64,000 nt of DNA from Lachnospiraceae bacterium (GCA_017626435.1 JAGAIR010000004.1:124001-188000); one strand, 5' to 3'. Shown: positions 17,603 to 25,550, counted from the stretch's first letter. Made by a program: numbers and translations. The notes: generated from the letters alone by a model not told the origin.

Positions 17603-18550
17603 CTACAACATCAAATAGATAAAATATCCTGCATATCCCAACAACATGATCATACCATCACTTCGGACCAGTTTCTTTTGACGAAATACAAGCAGCCACA
17701 AAAGAATACCGGCGCATATAGCAATCACCCCATCCACAATAAAATTACAATCAAACGGAATCGGTGTAATGAGAGCCGCCGTACCCAGTATAAACAGAAT
17801 ATTAAAAATATTACTTCCCACAATATTTCCAATAGCAATGTCTGCCTTTCCCTTTACGGCAGCCGATACCGAAGTAAAAAGTTCCGGCAGGGAGGTACCC
17901 AGTGCAACAATAGTTAAACCAATAAAACGATCACTGATTCCTGCTGCTTTGGCAAGGATTGCAGCCACATCTACTGTCAGCCTGCTGCCCCATACAATCA
18001 CTGTCAGCCCAATTACAGTAGATAGAAATAATTTCCAGACTGATTGGATTTTTTTCTCCTGCTGCTTTTTCTTTTCCAGATTTTCTCCCTTCTGTTTTTT
18101 TGCAAGGAGGACCAGATAGACAAGATATATCAGAAAAGCAGTCCATAAAACAATCCCTTCCCAAAAGGTAAGATGATTTTCCGTCAGACAAAGGATCAGA
18201 AACAGAAAAGTAATCACTATCATATACGGAATTTCATACCAAATAGTAGTATTTGCCACTGCCACAGTAGTTATAACTGAAGTAATTCCTAAAATAATGA
18301 GTATATTCAAAATGTTACTTCCAACCACATTACCGACAGCAATCCCTGCATTATGTTTCATGGCTGCGGTAATACTGACTGCTGTCTCCGGAAGACTTGT
18401 TCCCATTGCCACAATAGTAAGTCCCACTACCAGCTGCGGAATCCCAAATCTTTCTGCAATTCCGGAAGCACCTTCCACAAACCAGTTTGCCCCTTTTATC
18501 AGCATAAGGAAACCAAATATCAGAAAAATAACCTGCATGAAAACAACCAT
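17603..18550 (-). CDS. CaxA/YrbG-type cation exchanger, probably manganese-responsive
   Basis: The product is 315 residues, an integral membrane protein of the calcium/sodium exchanger superfamily. It has about ten membrane segments in two inverted halves. Each half carries the signature GLTIVA-GTSLPE (residues about 40 and 215) and a second GN-VGSNI-NIL repeat. Start ATG at 18550 lies seven bases after AAAGGAG. The family exchanges Ca2+ or other divalent ions for Na+ or H+. The gene sits behind a yybP-ykoY element and terminator, so it is probably induced by manganese and may export Mn2+. That specificity is inferred from the regulator, not from transporter residues. Confidence 0.88.
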   Translation of the reverse strand: MVVFMQVIFLIFGFLMLIKGANWFVEGASGIAERFGIPQLVVGLTIVAMGTSLPETAVSITAAMKHNAGIAVGNVVGSNILNILIILGITSVITTVAVANTTIWYEIPYMIVITFLFLILCLTENHLTFWEGIVLWTAFLIYLVYLVLLAKKQKGENLEKKKQQEKKIQSVWKLFLSTVIGLTVIVWGSRLTVDVAAILAKAAGISDRFIGLTIVALGTSLPELFTSVSAAVKGKADIAIGNIVGSNIFNILFILGTAALITPIPFDCNFIVDGVIAICAGILLWLLVFRQKKLVRSDGMIMLLGYAGYFIYLML

Positions 18551-18656
18551 AAAGCGACTCCTTTCCGCGCATACATCTGCGCATAACACATGATGTTAAA
18601 AAGAAAACTGTATTCAGGTCTTTGTGGCTGGATAGGAACTCTTTTGCAAAATAAAT

Positions 18657-18706
18657 CAACAAAAAACAAGACTCCTATCATACACAAAAAGCATGATAAA
18701 AGTCTC
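18657..18706 (-). terminator. Intrinsic terminator, expression platform of the riboswitch
   Basis: A hairpin of about 12-15 pairs, GACTTTTATCAT with ATGATAGGAGTC, is followed on the minus strand by TTTTTTG. It lies directly between the yybP-ykoY aptamer and the exchanger gene, as expected for transcriptional attenuation. Confidence 0.8.
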
Positions 18707-18714
18707 GTTCTTAT

Positions 18715-18790
18715 TTCAGTATATATCACGGCTGACTCAGCGTGATGACGTAATACATAACATCCAAGGCGATGTGAACTACTCCCTCAT
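18715..18790 (-). promoter_or_regulatory. yybP-ykoY (Mn2+) riboswitch aptamer
   Basis: On the minus strand the segment begins GAGGGAGTAG. A hairpin ACATC-GCCTTG-GATGT follows, then the conserved TTACGTCATCACGC and a second hairpin ATCACG...CGTGAT. These are the hallmark boxes of yybP-ykoY RNAs, which sense manganese and usually control Mn2+ exporters, TerC proteins or cation ATPases. An intrinsic terminator follows at once, then the exchanger gene. Binding of Mn2+ should favour readthrough. Recognition is from consensus memory; a covariance-model search would confirm it. Confidence 0.8.
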
Positions 18791-18873
18791 ATCAAAAATC
18801 ATACCAGATTCAGTTTTCAAAAAAATTTGTTTTTTCTATTATATGCTCAAACCCAAAAAAAGTAACTGCACCT

Positions 18874-19353
18874 TTAATAAGTGGACTCACGATTCATAAA
18901 TCTTTCCCACACCTGAACATCATGTGTTCCAGTTACGATCAGCTGATAAGTATGTTCATTAGCATCCATACTGATTTCATATTCATATCCCTCTGTTTCA
19001 CCATCAAGATTTTTCTTTATCAGGGAATAAATATTCCCCTGCACCAATGTTTCAAACATTTTTGTATATTCTTCTGCCGGAACTTCCCGATCCTCAAAAG
19101 TTCCTGTCAGATTCTCATCTGCATCATATACTTTGTAACCCTCTTCCACAAAACGGAGAATTTTTGCATGCTGTATCTGCAGCATCAGTTCATTAGTACC
19201 CATTTTACGAATATCCCTGTTGCAACTATTCTCTGGCAAAATCGTGACATATCCCAGATTGAATACAAGATGTTCTCTTTCTAATTTCATTTCCAAAATT
19301 TCAGCATCCTGAAATTCAAAATTCTCCGCCTCATCTACTGTTCTATAACTCAT
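18874..19353 (-). CDS. Conserved hypothetical protein, Lachnospiraceae type
   Basis: The product is 159 residues, soluble and acidic, with no signal peptide or membrane segment. The N terminus reads MSYRTVDEAENFEFQDAEI and the rest alternates strands and turns. Proteins like this are common in Lachnospiraceae but I know no function for them. The ATG at 19353 follows GAGGG by seven bases and lies just after an RNA element shared with two other genes in the window. The gene is separated from the exchanger downstream by a riboswitch and terminator, so it is its own unit. Confidence 0.7.
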   Translation of the reverse strand: MSYRTVDEAENFEFQDAEILEMKLEREHLVFNLGYVTILPENSCNRDIRKMGTNELMLQIQHAKILRFVEEGYKVYDADENLTGTFEDREVPAEEYTKMFETLVQGNIYSLIKKNLDGETEGYEYEISMDANEHTYQLIVTGTHDVQVWERFMNRESTY

Positions 19354-19360
19354 AACCGCC

Positions 19361-19435
19361 CTCATTTCTGCGCTGCTTTTTGTGCCTAATACAGTGTTTG
19401 TGCCGCAACGCAGACACAAACTTGCCAAGTGAAAA
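19361..19435 (-). promoter_or_regulatory. Pseudoknot leader RNA element, copy 1
   Basis: On the minus strand a 9-base stem, GTTTGTGTC (19413-19421) with GGCACAAAC (19396-19404), encloses the loop TGCGTTGC. The loop is complementary over eight bases (one G-U) to GCAGCGCA inside GCAGCGCAG (19368-19376). That segment is followed by AAAT and the Shine-Dalgarno GAGGG. The same architecture occurs at 21089-21137 and 29567-29643. It is probably a translational control element; the ligand or effector is unknown. Confidence 0.6.
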
Positions 19436-19459
19436 TACTAATATTCTGTAACAGATCAA

Positions 19460-19680
19460 CTATAACTGCTGTAATACCTTCATTACACCATTGTTGTCAT
19501 TAGAATCTGTAACAGACTTCGCCAACACCCTTAAATCTCCTCAACGAATTCCAGACATTCCCGAATATCCTCTTTTTCATCTCATTACTATAGATAATTT
19601 CATCTTTCTCAAATACAAAACCACCATTTTCAGCCACAAAAATCAATTGATCTTTTATCGGAATAAACTCCTTGACCAAA
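19460..19680 (-). pseudogene. Decayed Cof-type HAD phosphatase fragment
   Basis: Three reading frames in succession give recognisable HAD-IIB (Cof) pieces. They are KEFIPIKDQLIFVAENGGFVF, then after a one-base shift KKEDIRECLEFVEEI, then LAKSVTDSNDNNGVMKVLQQL ending at 19460. The last is the family's C-terminal TDSNDxDGV-like motif joined far too early, so a central deletion has occurred as well as a frameshift. No start codon belongs to it. This is gene debris between the purine genes and the small conserved gene. Confidence 0.6.
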
Positions 19681-19714
19681 GTATCCTATTGCCTTCCACC
19701 AAAATGGAGGGAGC

Positions 19715-19782
19715 GGGTTAATTTCTGAATTTCTCGCCCGTTTTAAATCATCTACATACACTACAATATGTTCTATCAGCAT
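19715..19782 (-). pseudogene. VOC/glyoxalase-family N-terminal stub
   Basis: ATG at 19782 with GAGGG upstream begins MLIEHIVVYVDDLKRAR, which is the typical first strand and helix of vicinal-oxygen-chelate proteins. Similarity ends after about 17 residues, and the frame then runs into the HAD debris. It appears to be the start of a deleted gene. Confidence 0.45.
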
Positions 19783-19814
19783 AACACCCTCTAAATCCAA
19801 CACAAAAAGCAATA

Positions 19815-19871
19815 TTTAAAAATAACCGGCTATCATGCTGCTTCCTCTTATACATAATAGCCAGTTATTTA
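19815..19871 (-). terminator. Terminator after the AICAR transformylase gene
   Basis: Minus-strand AATAACTGGCTAT pairs with ATAGCCGGTTATT (one G-U pair, which is a C-A mismatch on the other strand) and is followed by TTTTTAAAT. It lies about 25 bases after the purH-like stop and should end the purine operon. Confidence 0.75.
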
Positions 19872-19898
19872 TTTTTCTATTCGCTTTCTTACAATCCC

Positions 19899-21074
19899 TT
19901 AGTGATGGAACAAACGGATGCCGGTAAAGCACATAGCAATACCATGCTTATTGCAAGCCTCAATAACATCATTATCCCGGATAGAACCGCCCGGCTGTGC
20001 AATATATTTCACACCACTGCGGAACGCTCTCTCTACATTATCACTAAATGGGAAGAAAGCATCCGAACCAAGTGTTACATCTGTTGCCTTAGAAAGCCAC
20101 TCCTGCTTCTCTTCCTTTGTAAATACAGGTGGTTTTTCAGTAAATACTCTCTCCCATTCACCATCTGACAGAACATCCATGTAATCCTCACCAATATAAA
20201 GGTCAATGGCATTATCTCTATCAGCACGTTTCATGCCTTCCTTAAACGGCAGGTCCAATACCTGTGGTGACTGGCGCAGAAGCCAGTTATCTGCCTTACT
20301 GCCGGCAAGCCTGGTACAATGGATACGGGACTGCTGCCCGGCACCAATACCAATTGCCTGTCCACCTTTTACGAAACAAACCGAATTGGACTGGGTATAT
20401 TTCAGAGTAATCATGGCAATTGCCATGTCAATCTTTGCCGAATCCGGAATCTCCTTATTTTCTGTTACTACATTACTAAAGAAATCCTTATCAATATTTA
20501 ACTCGTTACGCCCCTGCTCAAAGGTGATACCAAATACTTCCTTATGTTCAATCGGATCTGGAACATATTCCGGATCAATCTGAATAATTGCATAGCTGCC
20601 TTTTTTCTTTTCTTTTAATATTTCCAGTGCCTCCGGTTCATATCCCGGTGCAATGATTCCGTCAGAAAATTCACGCTTGATCATCTTTGCAGTGCATACA
20701 TCACAAACATCAGACAATGAAATGAAATCTCCATAGGAGGACATTCTGTCAGCACCCCTGGCTCTTGCATAAGCTGCTGCCAACGGGGTCAGCTCTCCCA
20801 GATCATCTACCCAGTAAATCTTTGCTTCTACCTCAGACAACGGCAGACCAACTGCTGCACCAGCAGGAGAAACATGTTTAAAAGAGGTAGCAGCCGGCAG
20901 ACCGGTTGCCTTTTTTAACTCTTTTACCAACTGCCATCCGTTAAAAGCATCCAGAAAGTTGATATAGCCCGGCTTTCCATTCAATACTTTAATCGGCAGT
21001 TCGCCATCTTTCATATAAATCTTAGAAGGCTTCTGATTTGGGTTACATCCATATTTTAATTCTAATTCTTTCAT
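19899..21074 (-). CDS. AICAR formyltransferase (purH-type, without cyclohydrolase domain)
   Basis: The product is 391 residues and covers only the transformylase half of bifunctional PurH. It uses 10-formyltetrahydrofolate to convert AICAR to FAICAR in purine synthesis. Family motifs include [11 protein letters not shown] at the N terminus, [11 protein letters not shown], and [11 protein letters not shown] and [11 protein letters not shown] near the end. The N-terminal IMP cyclohydrolase domain is absent; that activity is supplied by the separate upstream gene at 21245-21958. ATG at 21074 has GAGG six bases upstream, immediately after the pseudoknot element. The pair lies behind a ZTP riboswitch, which senses the substrate AICAR (ZMP) and its triphosphate. 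Confidence 0.92.
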   Translation of the reverse strand: MKELELKYGCNPNQKPSKIYMKDGELPIKVLNGKPGYINFLDAFNGWQLVKELKKATGLPAATSFKHVSPAGAAVGLPLSEVEAKIYWVDDLGELTPLAAAYARARGADRMSSYGDFISLSDVCDVCTAKMIKREFSDGIIAPGYEPEALEILKEKKKGSYAIIQIDPEYVPDPIEHKEVFGITFEQGRNELNIDKDFFSNVVTENKEIPDSAKIDMAIAMITLKYTQSNSVCFVKGGQAIGIGAGQQSRIHCTRLAGSKADNWLLRQSPQVLDLPFKEGMKRADRDNAIDLYIGEDYMDVLSDGEWERVFTEKPPVFTKEEKQEWLSKATDVTLGSDAFFPFSDNVERAFRSGVKYIAQPGGSIRDNDVIEACNKHGIAMCFTGIRLFHH

Positions 21075-21080
21075 AATCAT

Positions 21081-21150
21081 CCTCATTTCTGCGCTGCTTT
21101 AAAAAAGCACTGTTTGTGTCTCAGCGCAGACACAAACCTGCCGAGTGAAA
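21081..21150 (-). promoter_or_regulatory. Pseudoknot leader RNA element, copy 2
   Basis: Stem GTTTGTGTC (21129-21137) with GACACAAAC (21112-21120) closes the loop TGCGCTGA. Seven loop bases pair with CAGCGCA inside GCAGCGCAG (21089-21097), 14 bases downstream of the stem. The Shine-Dalgarno GAGG of the transformylase gene follows within five bases. This is the most compact of the three copies and is also conserved upstream (TTTTCACTCGGCAG). Confidence 0.62.
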
Positions 21151-21244
21151 ATTTATTTTTCACTCTTTTCCTCCATTTATCATTTGATAACGGTTTCTTC
21201 CTCTTAAATACAATATTCCTGTTAAGTGAACTGTTTCAGCCACT

Positions 21245-21958
21245 TTATTTATTTTTATTGACAATCTTGGACTTGTATTCACCAGTCTCAATATCAATGT
21301 ATCTCACAAAAAGAGATACCTTGTTATCCTCATTTAAGCTATTCCAAAGCATATCTGTAAATGCATCCATATCATCAGAAACAGCAACCAGTTTTGGCTC
21401 ACCCTCAAAGCTTGGAAGAGGATCTCCATCACACTGATAAGTATGTATAAAATGCCCCTCTCCTGCTGCCGGATTATTGTAGGCAAAGGTGTACCGGTTA
21501 CATGCATCCGGATTTCCATTGTTGCTCTTCAGAATAGACATAGCGTAGTTGTATTCCCCATTTTCCACATGCATAATTCCTGAAATCCTAGGGGTATAGT
21601 TTGGTGCATCCGGTTCAAACTCCCTTGTTCTCAATGCCTGTTCAAAGGTCTGCTGCTTGTCCATCATTTCATAGATGGTATCCGTCTGGTCTCCATTTGT
21701 AACAATAGTTTTGTTGCCCAGAACTCGGACAGGTGCATAAATGATCAGACTAGGATCACTAAGTTTGGAAGGATCAAATGCCTGGGTACGGATTCCCTCC
21801 CCATCCTCTACAAACACCCTGTTACGGCTGTTTTCACTTCTTCCCATGATAAAATACGCGGTTATTGCATATTTTCCATTGGGAGACTTGCCAATGACAA
21901 TTCCTCTCCCCGGATATGCATTTTCTTTTAATTCGTTTTCAATTGAAATCATCTGCAT
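21245..21958 (-). CDS. IMP cyclohydrolase, PurO-like
   Basis: The product is 237 residues and matches the stand-alone IMP cyclohydrolase family (PF07826) first known from archaeal PurO. It closes FAICAR to IMP, the last step of de novo purine synthesis. The N-terminal YPGRGIVIGKSPNGKYAITAYFIMGRS is typical, as are YNNPAAGEGHFIHTYQ and the C-terminal LFVRYID. The ATG at 21958 has AAAGGAG eight bases upstream. The gene directly follows a ZTP riboswitch and precedes the transformylase gene, so the two steps are co-regulated by the pathway intermediate. Confidence 0.9.
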   Translation of the reverse strand: MQMISIENELKENAYPGRGIVIGKSPNGKYAITAYFIMGRSENSRNRVFVEDGEGIRTQAFDPSKLSDPSLIIYAPVRVLGNKTIVTNGDQTDTIYEMMDKQQTFEQALRTREFEPDAPNYTPRISGIMHVENGEYNYAMSILKSNNGNPDACNRYTFAYNNPAAGEGHFIHTYQCDGDPLPSFEGEPKLVAVSDDMDAFTDMLWNSLNEDNKVSLFVRYIDIETGEYKSKIVNKNK

Positions 21959-22033
21959 TCTTCAATCTCCTTTACCGTTATTCTTTCGTTGATAGTAAAT
22001 AATAAAAAACGAACGCCACATTTGACTTCGCAT

Positions 22034-22080
22034 AAAAAGACCGCCTGGGATAACCATACAAAGCGGTCGCCCAGGCGGTC
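22034..22080 (-). terminator. Terminator of the ZTP riboswitch
   Basis: A perfect 11-base stem, GACCGCCTGGG with CCCAGGCGGTC, is followed by TTTTT on the minus strand. Its 5' arm contains the CCGCCTGGGC segment of the aptamer, so ligand binding and termination are mutually exclusive. Confidence 0.88.
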
Positions 22081-22158
22081 GGCTAGTCAATCATACAATC
22101 CATACTCCCCGTGGGTATCCCCACTAATCCGCCAGTTGTATGGAACCTTTTACTAGCA
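22062..22158 (-). promoter_or_regulatory. ZTP/ZMP (pfl) riboswitch aptamer
   Basis: On the minus strand the conserved pieces of the pfl motif occur in order: AACTGGCGGA, then a hairpin GTGGGGATACCCACGGGGAG, then a short variable linker and CCGCCTGGGCGACC. ZTP riboswitches sense AICAR monophosphate and triphosphate, which build up when 10-formyl-tetrahydrofolate is short. The intrinsic terminator overlaps the last aptamer segment, and the IMP cyclohydrolase gene follows. Ligand binding should turn the two purine genes on. Confidence 0.9.
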
Positions 22159-22351
22159 TAACCTATTTTCCAAAAAATTTCAATCTATTCTGTTATTATT
22201 TTTACCCATCTGTTACAGTTCAGCCGGAATATCCCCAAGTACACATGGCAAGTTTGTTTGCAAATGTGTACGCATCGGGACATTTTGAGCGAACCGTCTA
22301 ATATCCCCCAACTGTACAAAACGAAAGCAGATGCCACCAAAAAGACAAGGA

Positions 22352-22858
22352 TCATACTATTGTAAAGGCTTCTTTGATACTATCAAAATGAAGAAAAATC
22401 CCTTGTTGCCCAAACTCCTCGATTTGTCTAATGTCTGCTATCAGAAAACCAGAAGTTTCCTCCTGCTGCAAAACCACATCCTCCTCTTTAAAGTCCAGAA
22501 CAAAACGGTACACATCCACAAAATAATTATCGCCTTTTTTGATATTTTCCCGGTGATAAGAAAATAAAAATCCACCTTCACAAGCAGACACATCCAGTCC
22601 TGTTTCCTCCTTTATTTCCCTAAGAACAGCATCCCGGGAATCCTCTCCAGCCAAAGCAGCACCACCAGAAACCTCCCACCAGCCGGGTGCCCATTCCTTA
22701 TCCATTGCACGTTGGGTGATCAAAATCTTTCCATCGGGACGGCTGACCACACCCAAAACAGATAAATGATACTCTCCTTCCTTCAAGCACCAGTCATTCC
22801 GCTTCATAGTACGTCCGGTACGTTGTTTCTTTTCATTGTAGATATCCCATAGTTCCAT
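22352..22858 (-). CDS. NUDIX hydrolase
   Basis: The product is 168 residues with a clear Nudix box from GGAALAGEDSRDAVL to REIKEETGLD (G-x5-E-x7-REIKEETG). The N-terminal section MELWDIYNEKKQRTGRT resembles the YfcD/IPP-isomerase-like subgroup of Nudix enzymes, which hydrolyse nucleoside diphosphate derivatives. The actual substrate is unknown. ATG at 22858 has GAGG upstream. It lies 28 bases after the Rpn gene on the same strand, so it may be co-transcribed with it. Confidence 0.85.
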   Translation of the reverse strand: MELWDIYNEKKQRTGRTMKRNDWCLKEGEYHLSVLGVVSRPDGKILITQRAMDKEWAPGWWEVSGGAALAGEDSRDAVLREIKEETGLDVSACEGGFLFSYHRENIKKGDNYFVDVYRFVLDFKEEDVVLQQEETSGFLIADIRQIEEFGQQGIFLHFDSIKEAFTIV

Positions 22859-22885
22859 GCTCTTCTTTTCCTCTTTTCTGTAAAT

Positions 22886-23902
22886 TTATTTCTTAAAATA
22901 TATTTGACAAACCTCATTATATTCATAAACAGGTGCACATTTTTTCGCTATTTCACAAATTTCCTCCACAATCTGACAATCTTCTTCTAACTCCTCAGCA
23001 ATAGTTTTTGCATTCTTTCCCTTTTGTAACTTTTTACATACAAGTTCTATTAATTTTCTGGCTTCTCCTTGTTCGATCCCTTGCTCAATCCCCTGTTCAA
23101 TCCCCTGTTCAATTCCTTGTTCAATCCCCTGCTCAATTCCTTGTTCAATTCCCTGCTCAATCCCCTGTTTAATTCCCTGTTTAATCCCTTGCTCAATTCC
23201 TCTCTCTATCCCCTGCTGTAATCCAATCTCCAATATGTTCATTTTGACAGCCTCCCATTCTTCTGACCGCTTTACTTCTGCTACTACCTTATCTAATCGC
23301 ACAAGCCGGTCATCCTTAACAATAATCTCCGGATTGTCTATCTGCGTTTTTTTCATATATTGCAATAAACTAATCAACTCTGGAGTACCGTTTTTACTTT
23401 TCATATTTAAAAAGATTTTACTGGTTCCATCCTCCAGATGTAATCCAGCCACCTCTTCACACTGCTCTGTAAATGTATATTTCGCTAAATCCCTGCCAAA
23501 AATATCCTCCTGAGTTATAAAGATAATAATGGTGGACGGAAGTCTCTTATATAAAGTTTCCTTCCCTGATTTTAATATTGGTACATCCATCATCCCTTGA
23601 TAATACCGGGAACGTTTCCGAATGTCATCACGCGAAGAATCATTTTGCATTTCTGTATTAAATTGACGTTGATTTTTGTCTTTTGCCCAGGCATCCAGGC
23701 GGATCGCCCGCTTTCCCTGTTTATTTAATACAACCTGCTCTACTTTCACATCTGCCAGTTCTAAATGTTCTTCTCCCATGATAATACTCAGTATACATTC
23801 ATGCGCTTCCTTATTCTTCATAACAGATAAAAACAATGCAAAATCACTCAGATTCAATTCAAAATTTTCTGGTAACATGGTTTCTTTTTCATTCATAGGC
23901 AT
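22886..23902 (-). CDS. Rpn/PD-(D/E)XK family nuclease with GIEQ repeats
   Basis: The product is 338 residues. The N-terminal 200 residues match the Rpn (YhgA-like, transposase_31-related) PD-(D/E)XK nuclease family. The core motif RAIRLDAWAKDKNQRQFNTEMQ supplies the D and ExQ positions. The middle contains about 13 tandem tetrapeptides of the type G-I-E/K-Q (about residues 225-280), followed by a helical C terminus. Rpn proteins are DNA nucleases linked to recombination and, in recent work, to phage defence. A sigma-A-like promoter lies at 24053-24081. The tandem repeat should allow length variation. Family membership is well supported; the biological role is not. Confidence 0.85.
   Translation of the reverse strand: MPMNEKETMLPENFELNLSDFALFLSVMKNKEAHECILSIIMGEEHLELADVKVEQVVLNKQGKRAIRLDAWAKDKNQRQFNTEMQNDSSRDDIRKRSRYYQGMMDVPILKSGKETLYKRLPSTIIIFITQEDIFGRDLAKYTFTEQCEEVAGLHLEDGTSKIFLNMKSKNGTPELISLLQYMKKTQIDNPEIIVKDDRLVRLDKVVAEVKRSEEWEAVKMNILEIGLQQGIERGIEQGIKQGIKQGIEQGIEQGIEQGIEQGIEQGIEQGIEQGIEQGEARKLIELVCKKLQKGKNAKTIAEELEEDCQIVEEICEIAKKCAPVYEYNEVCQIYFKK
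23067..23222 (-). repeat. Coding tandem repeat, 12-bp unit (about 13 copies)
   Basis: About thirteen imperfect copies of a 12-base unit (plus-strand form close to CAATCCCCTGTT) encode G-I-E/K-Q tetrapeptides in the Rpn-like gene. Because the unit is a multiple of three, copy-number change alters protein length without breaking the frame. Confidence 0.9.
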
Positions 23903-24052
23903 TTCTTCCTTTCGGTATCAGCAGGAAGAAACTTATCTGCTCCCTGCTTTAGTCAATTTGGATTATAAGCAAGGAGTTCGAACTTTTAGATACTGTTAAA
24001 ACAGTCTGATGAAAAATAGAATAAAAGATTTCTGAATTCAATGCTTGGGATA

Positions 24053-24081
24053 ATTGTATCATAGTTCCCCCAGTAACTCAA
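24053..24081 (-). promoter_or_regulatory. Promoter upstream of the Rpn-like gene
   Basis: On the minus strand TTGAGT (24076-24081) and TACAAT (24053-24058) are 17 bases apart, 150 bases before the Rpn-like start. The rest of 23903-24106 shows no gene. Confidence 0.55.
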
Positions 24082-24106
24082 CCATAAATACTCACCATTT
24101 TTCTAT

Positions 24107-24240
24107 TTATTGGACATATTTTTCCCGCACATCCAACGGAAAACAGACCCGAACACAGAATTCATTTTCTTCCACAAAAGCCTGCATCTGTCCATCCATC
24201 CGGACAACAAATCCTTTGACAATGGAAAATCATTAATACA
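24107..24240 (-). pseudogene. C-terminal fragment of a sensor histidine kinase
   Basis: An open frame without a start encodes SIVKGFVVRMDGQMQAFVEE and then VRVCFPLDVREKYV, ending at 24107. This is the G2 box and final strand of a histidine-kinase ATPase domain (SIVK..V.RM.G). All upstream kinase domains are missing. It abuts an ABC permease remnant in another frame, so a deletion fused the two. Confidence 0.6.
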
Positions 24241-24245
24241 TTCAT

Positions 24246-24491
24246 ACATAAACAGATAGCAAAAATCATACTTAATACGTTATTTCTTATCAGGATCGCA
24301 ACCGCCATACAGATTAATAACAGTGCAAAATGCAGTATGATCTCTGCAGACAGATATCCTCCAAAAGCTCTTGCATCCCCCACTTGAGATTTTCAAAAGC
24401 CAACTGATAAAACCGCAAAGATTAGCCAGATAACATACATACTTCCTGTTTTGAACAACCGGTAAATATCCATTTTTAACATATTAAGCAT
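24246..24491 (-). pseudogene. ABC transporter permease remnant (ABC-2/lantibiotic immunity type)
   Basis: ATG at 24491 overlaps the end of the ATPase remnant and begins MLNMLKMDIYRLFKTGSMYV, typical of ABC-2 permeases of LanE/LanG or similar transporters. A TGA follows after about 32 codons, and the same frame then gives membrane-like sequence (LHFALLLICMAVAILI) before it is cut by the kinase fragment. A full permease would be about 240 residues, so most is deleted. Confidence 0.6.
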
Positions 24492-24492
24492 T

Positions 24493-24715
24493 TTAGGCAC
24501 CTCCTGTCAGATTTAAGTAATAGGTTTCCAGTTCTTCATTGGTAATACTGATTCCCTGAACCAGAACATTCGCCCTTACCATCTCCTAATTTAACTGTGC
24601 ACTTTCATTTAGCTGTTCAAAGATATAGATATGATTCTGACCCATCACCTGATAATCAGTAACTCCCATCGCATCCAGCACCGGGACAGCCAAATCAGGA
24701 TGCAAGACAACAGCT
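24493..24715 (-). pseudogene. C-terminal remnant of an ABC transporter ATPase
   Basis: The frame encodes VLDAMGVTDYQVMGQNHIYIFEQ and, after an in-frame TAG at 24586-24588, VRANVLVQGISITNEELETYYLNLTGG. This is the accessory C-terminal region seen in bacteriocin-type ABC ATPases just before the permease gene. The nucleotide-binding domain is gone. Confidence 0.6.
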
Positions 24716-24775
24716 TACTATTCCGCTTTTAACTTTTAGTTAATTTTTTCAATCAGCAATTTAACAACAACTCTA

Positions 24776-24804
24776 TTGTTCCTTAAAGCCTGCTCTGCTA
24801 TCAT
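24776..24804 (+). promoter_or_regulatory. Promoter of the XRE regulator gene
   Basis: TTGTTC (24776-24781) and TATCAT (24799-24804) are 17 bases apart, 28 bases before the XRE start codon, which itself has AAAGGAGG. Confidence 0.6.
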
Positions 24805-24832
24805 AAGGGCATAAACACAAAGGAGGTTCGCT

Positions 24833-25550
24833 ATGAAAATCAATCGGATTATTCGGGAAAAGCGAAAAGAGTTATCTTTGACGCAAGAGCAAATCGCAGA
24901 TTTTTTAGGTGTATCCACACCGGCTGTAAATAAATGGGAGAAAGGCAGCACTTATCCCGATATAACCCTTTTACCAGCGTTAGCACGTTTGCTTAAAATC
25001 GACTTGAACACGTTAATGTCTTTCCATGACGATTTAACAGATATAGAGATTGAAAATTTTGTTAATGAAGTCGGTAAGACGGTTCAGGAGCAGGACTATG
25101 ATACCGCTTTCCAAAAAGCAATCAACAAAATACATGAATATCCCACCTGTGAAAAATTGATATATTCGGTCATTCTTTATTTAGAGGGAGTACTTGCCCT
25201 TTACAACGTATCTGAAATCGAGGAGATTTTTCAAAGGCAGAGGAGCTAATAAATTCATTGCCGTTTTCCACAATAGACAAAAAGGAACACTTAGCTATCC
25301 TTTATCAACGGCAGGAACGATACCAGGATGCAGAAAAAATCTGGGAACATCGGGTACTTAAAGGTGTAACCGAGATACAAACTGCTTTAGCAAATATGCT
25401 GGAAATCGCATTACAGGAAAAACGGGAAAATGACGCAGACTTTTTCGCAGATATATATGAAGCACCGATGAATTAGCAAACAATGAGGAATACGCATTTC
25501 TTCGTGACGGTTCGGAACTTGAAGAACTAATAGCACAATTAAAAGATTAA
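24833..25550 (+). pseudogene. XRE-family regulator broken by two frameshifts
   Basis: The first frame (24833-25249) encodes a helix-turn-helix domain (IREKRKELSLTQEQIADFLGVSTPAVNKWEKG) and about 70 residues of a helical C-terminal region. Near 25236 the coding sequence moves to another frame (AEELINSLPFSTIDKKEH...), and near 25465 it moves again (STDELANNEEYAFLRDG), ending at 25550. A whole protein would be about 235 residues. The promoter and ribosome site are good and the DNA-binding half is intact, so a truncated 138-residue repressor could still be made. It faces the decayed ABC/kinase genes, which it may once have regulated. Confidence 0.7.

Noticed and set aside
23067..23222. A short direct-repeat array that could be mistaken for CRISPR
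   Set aside because: Units are 12 bases with no spacers and translate to GIEQ repeats inside an Rpn-family protein.
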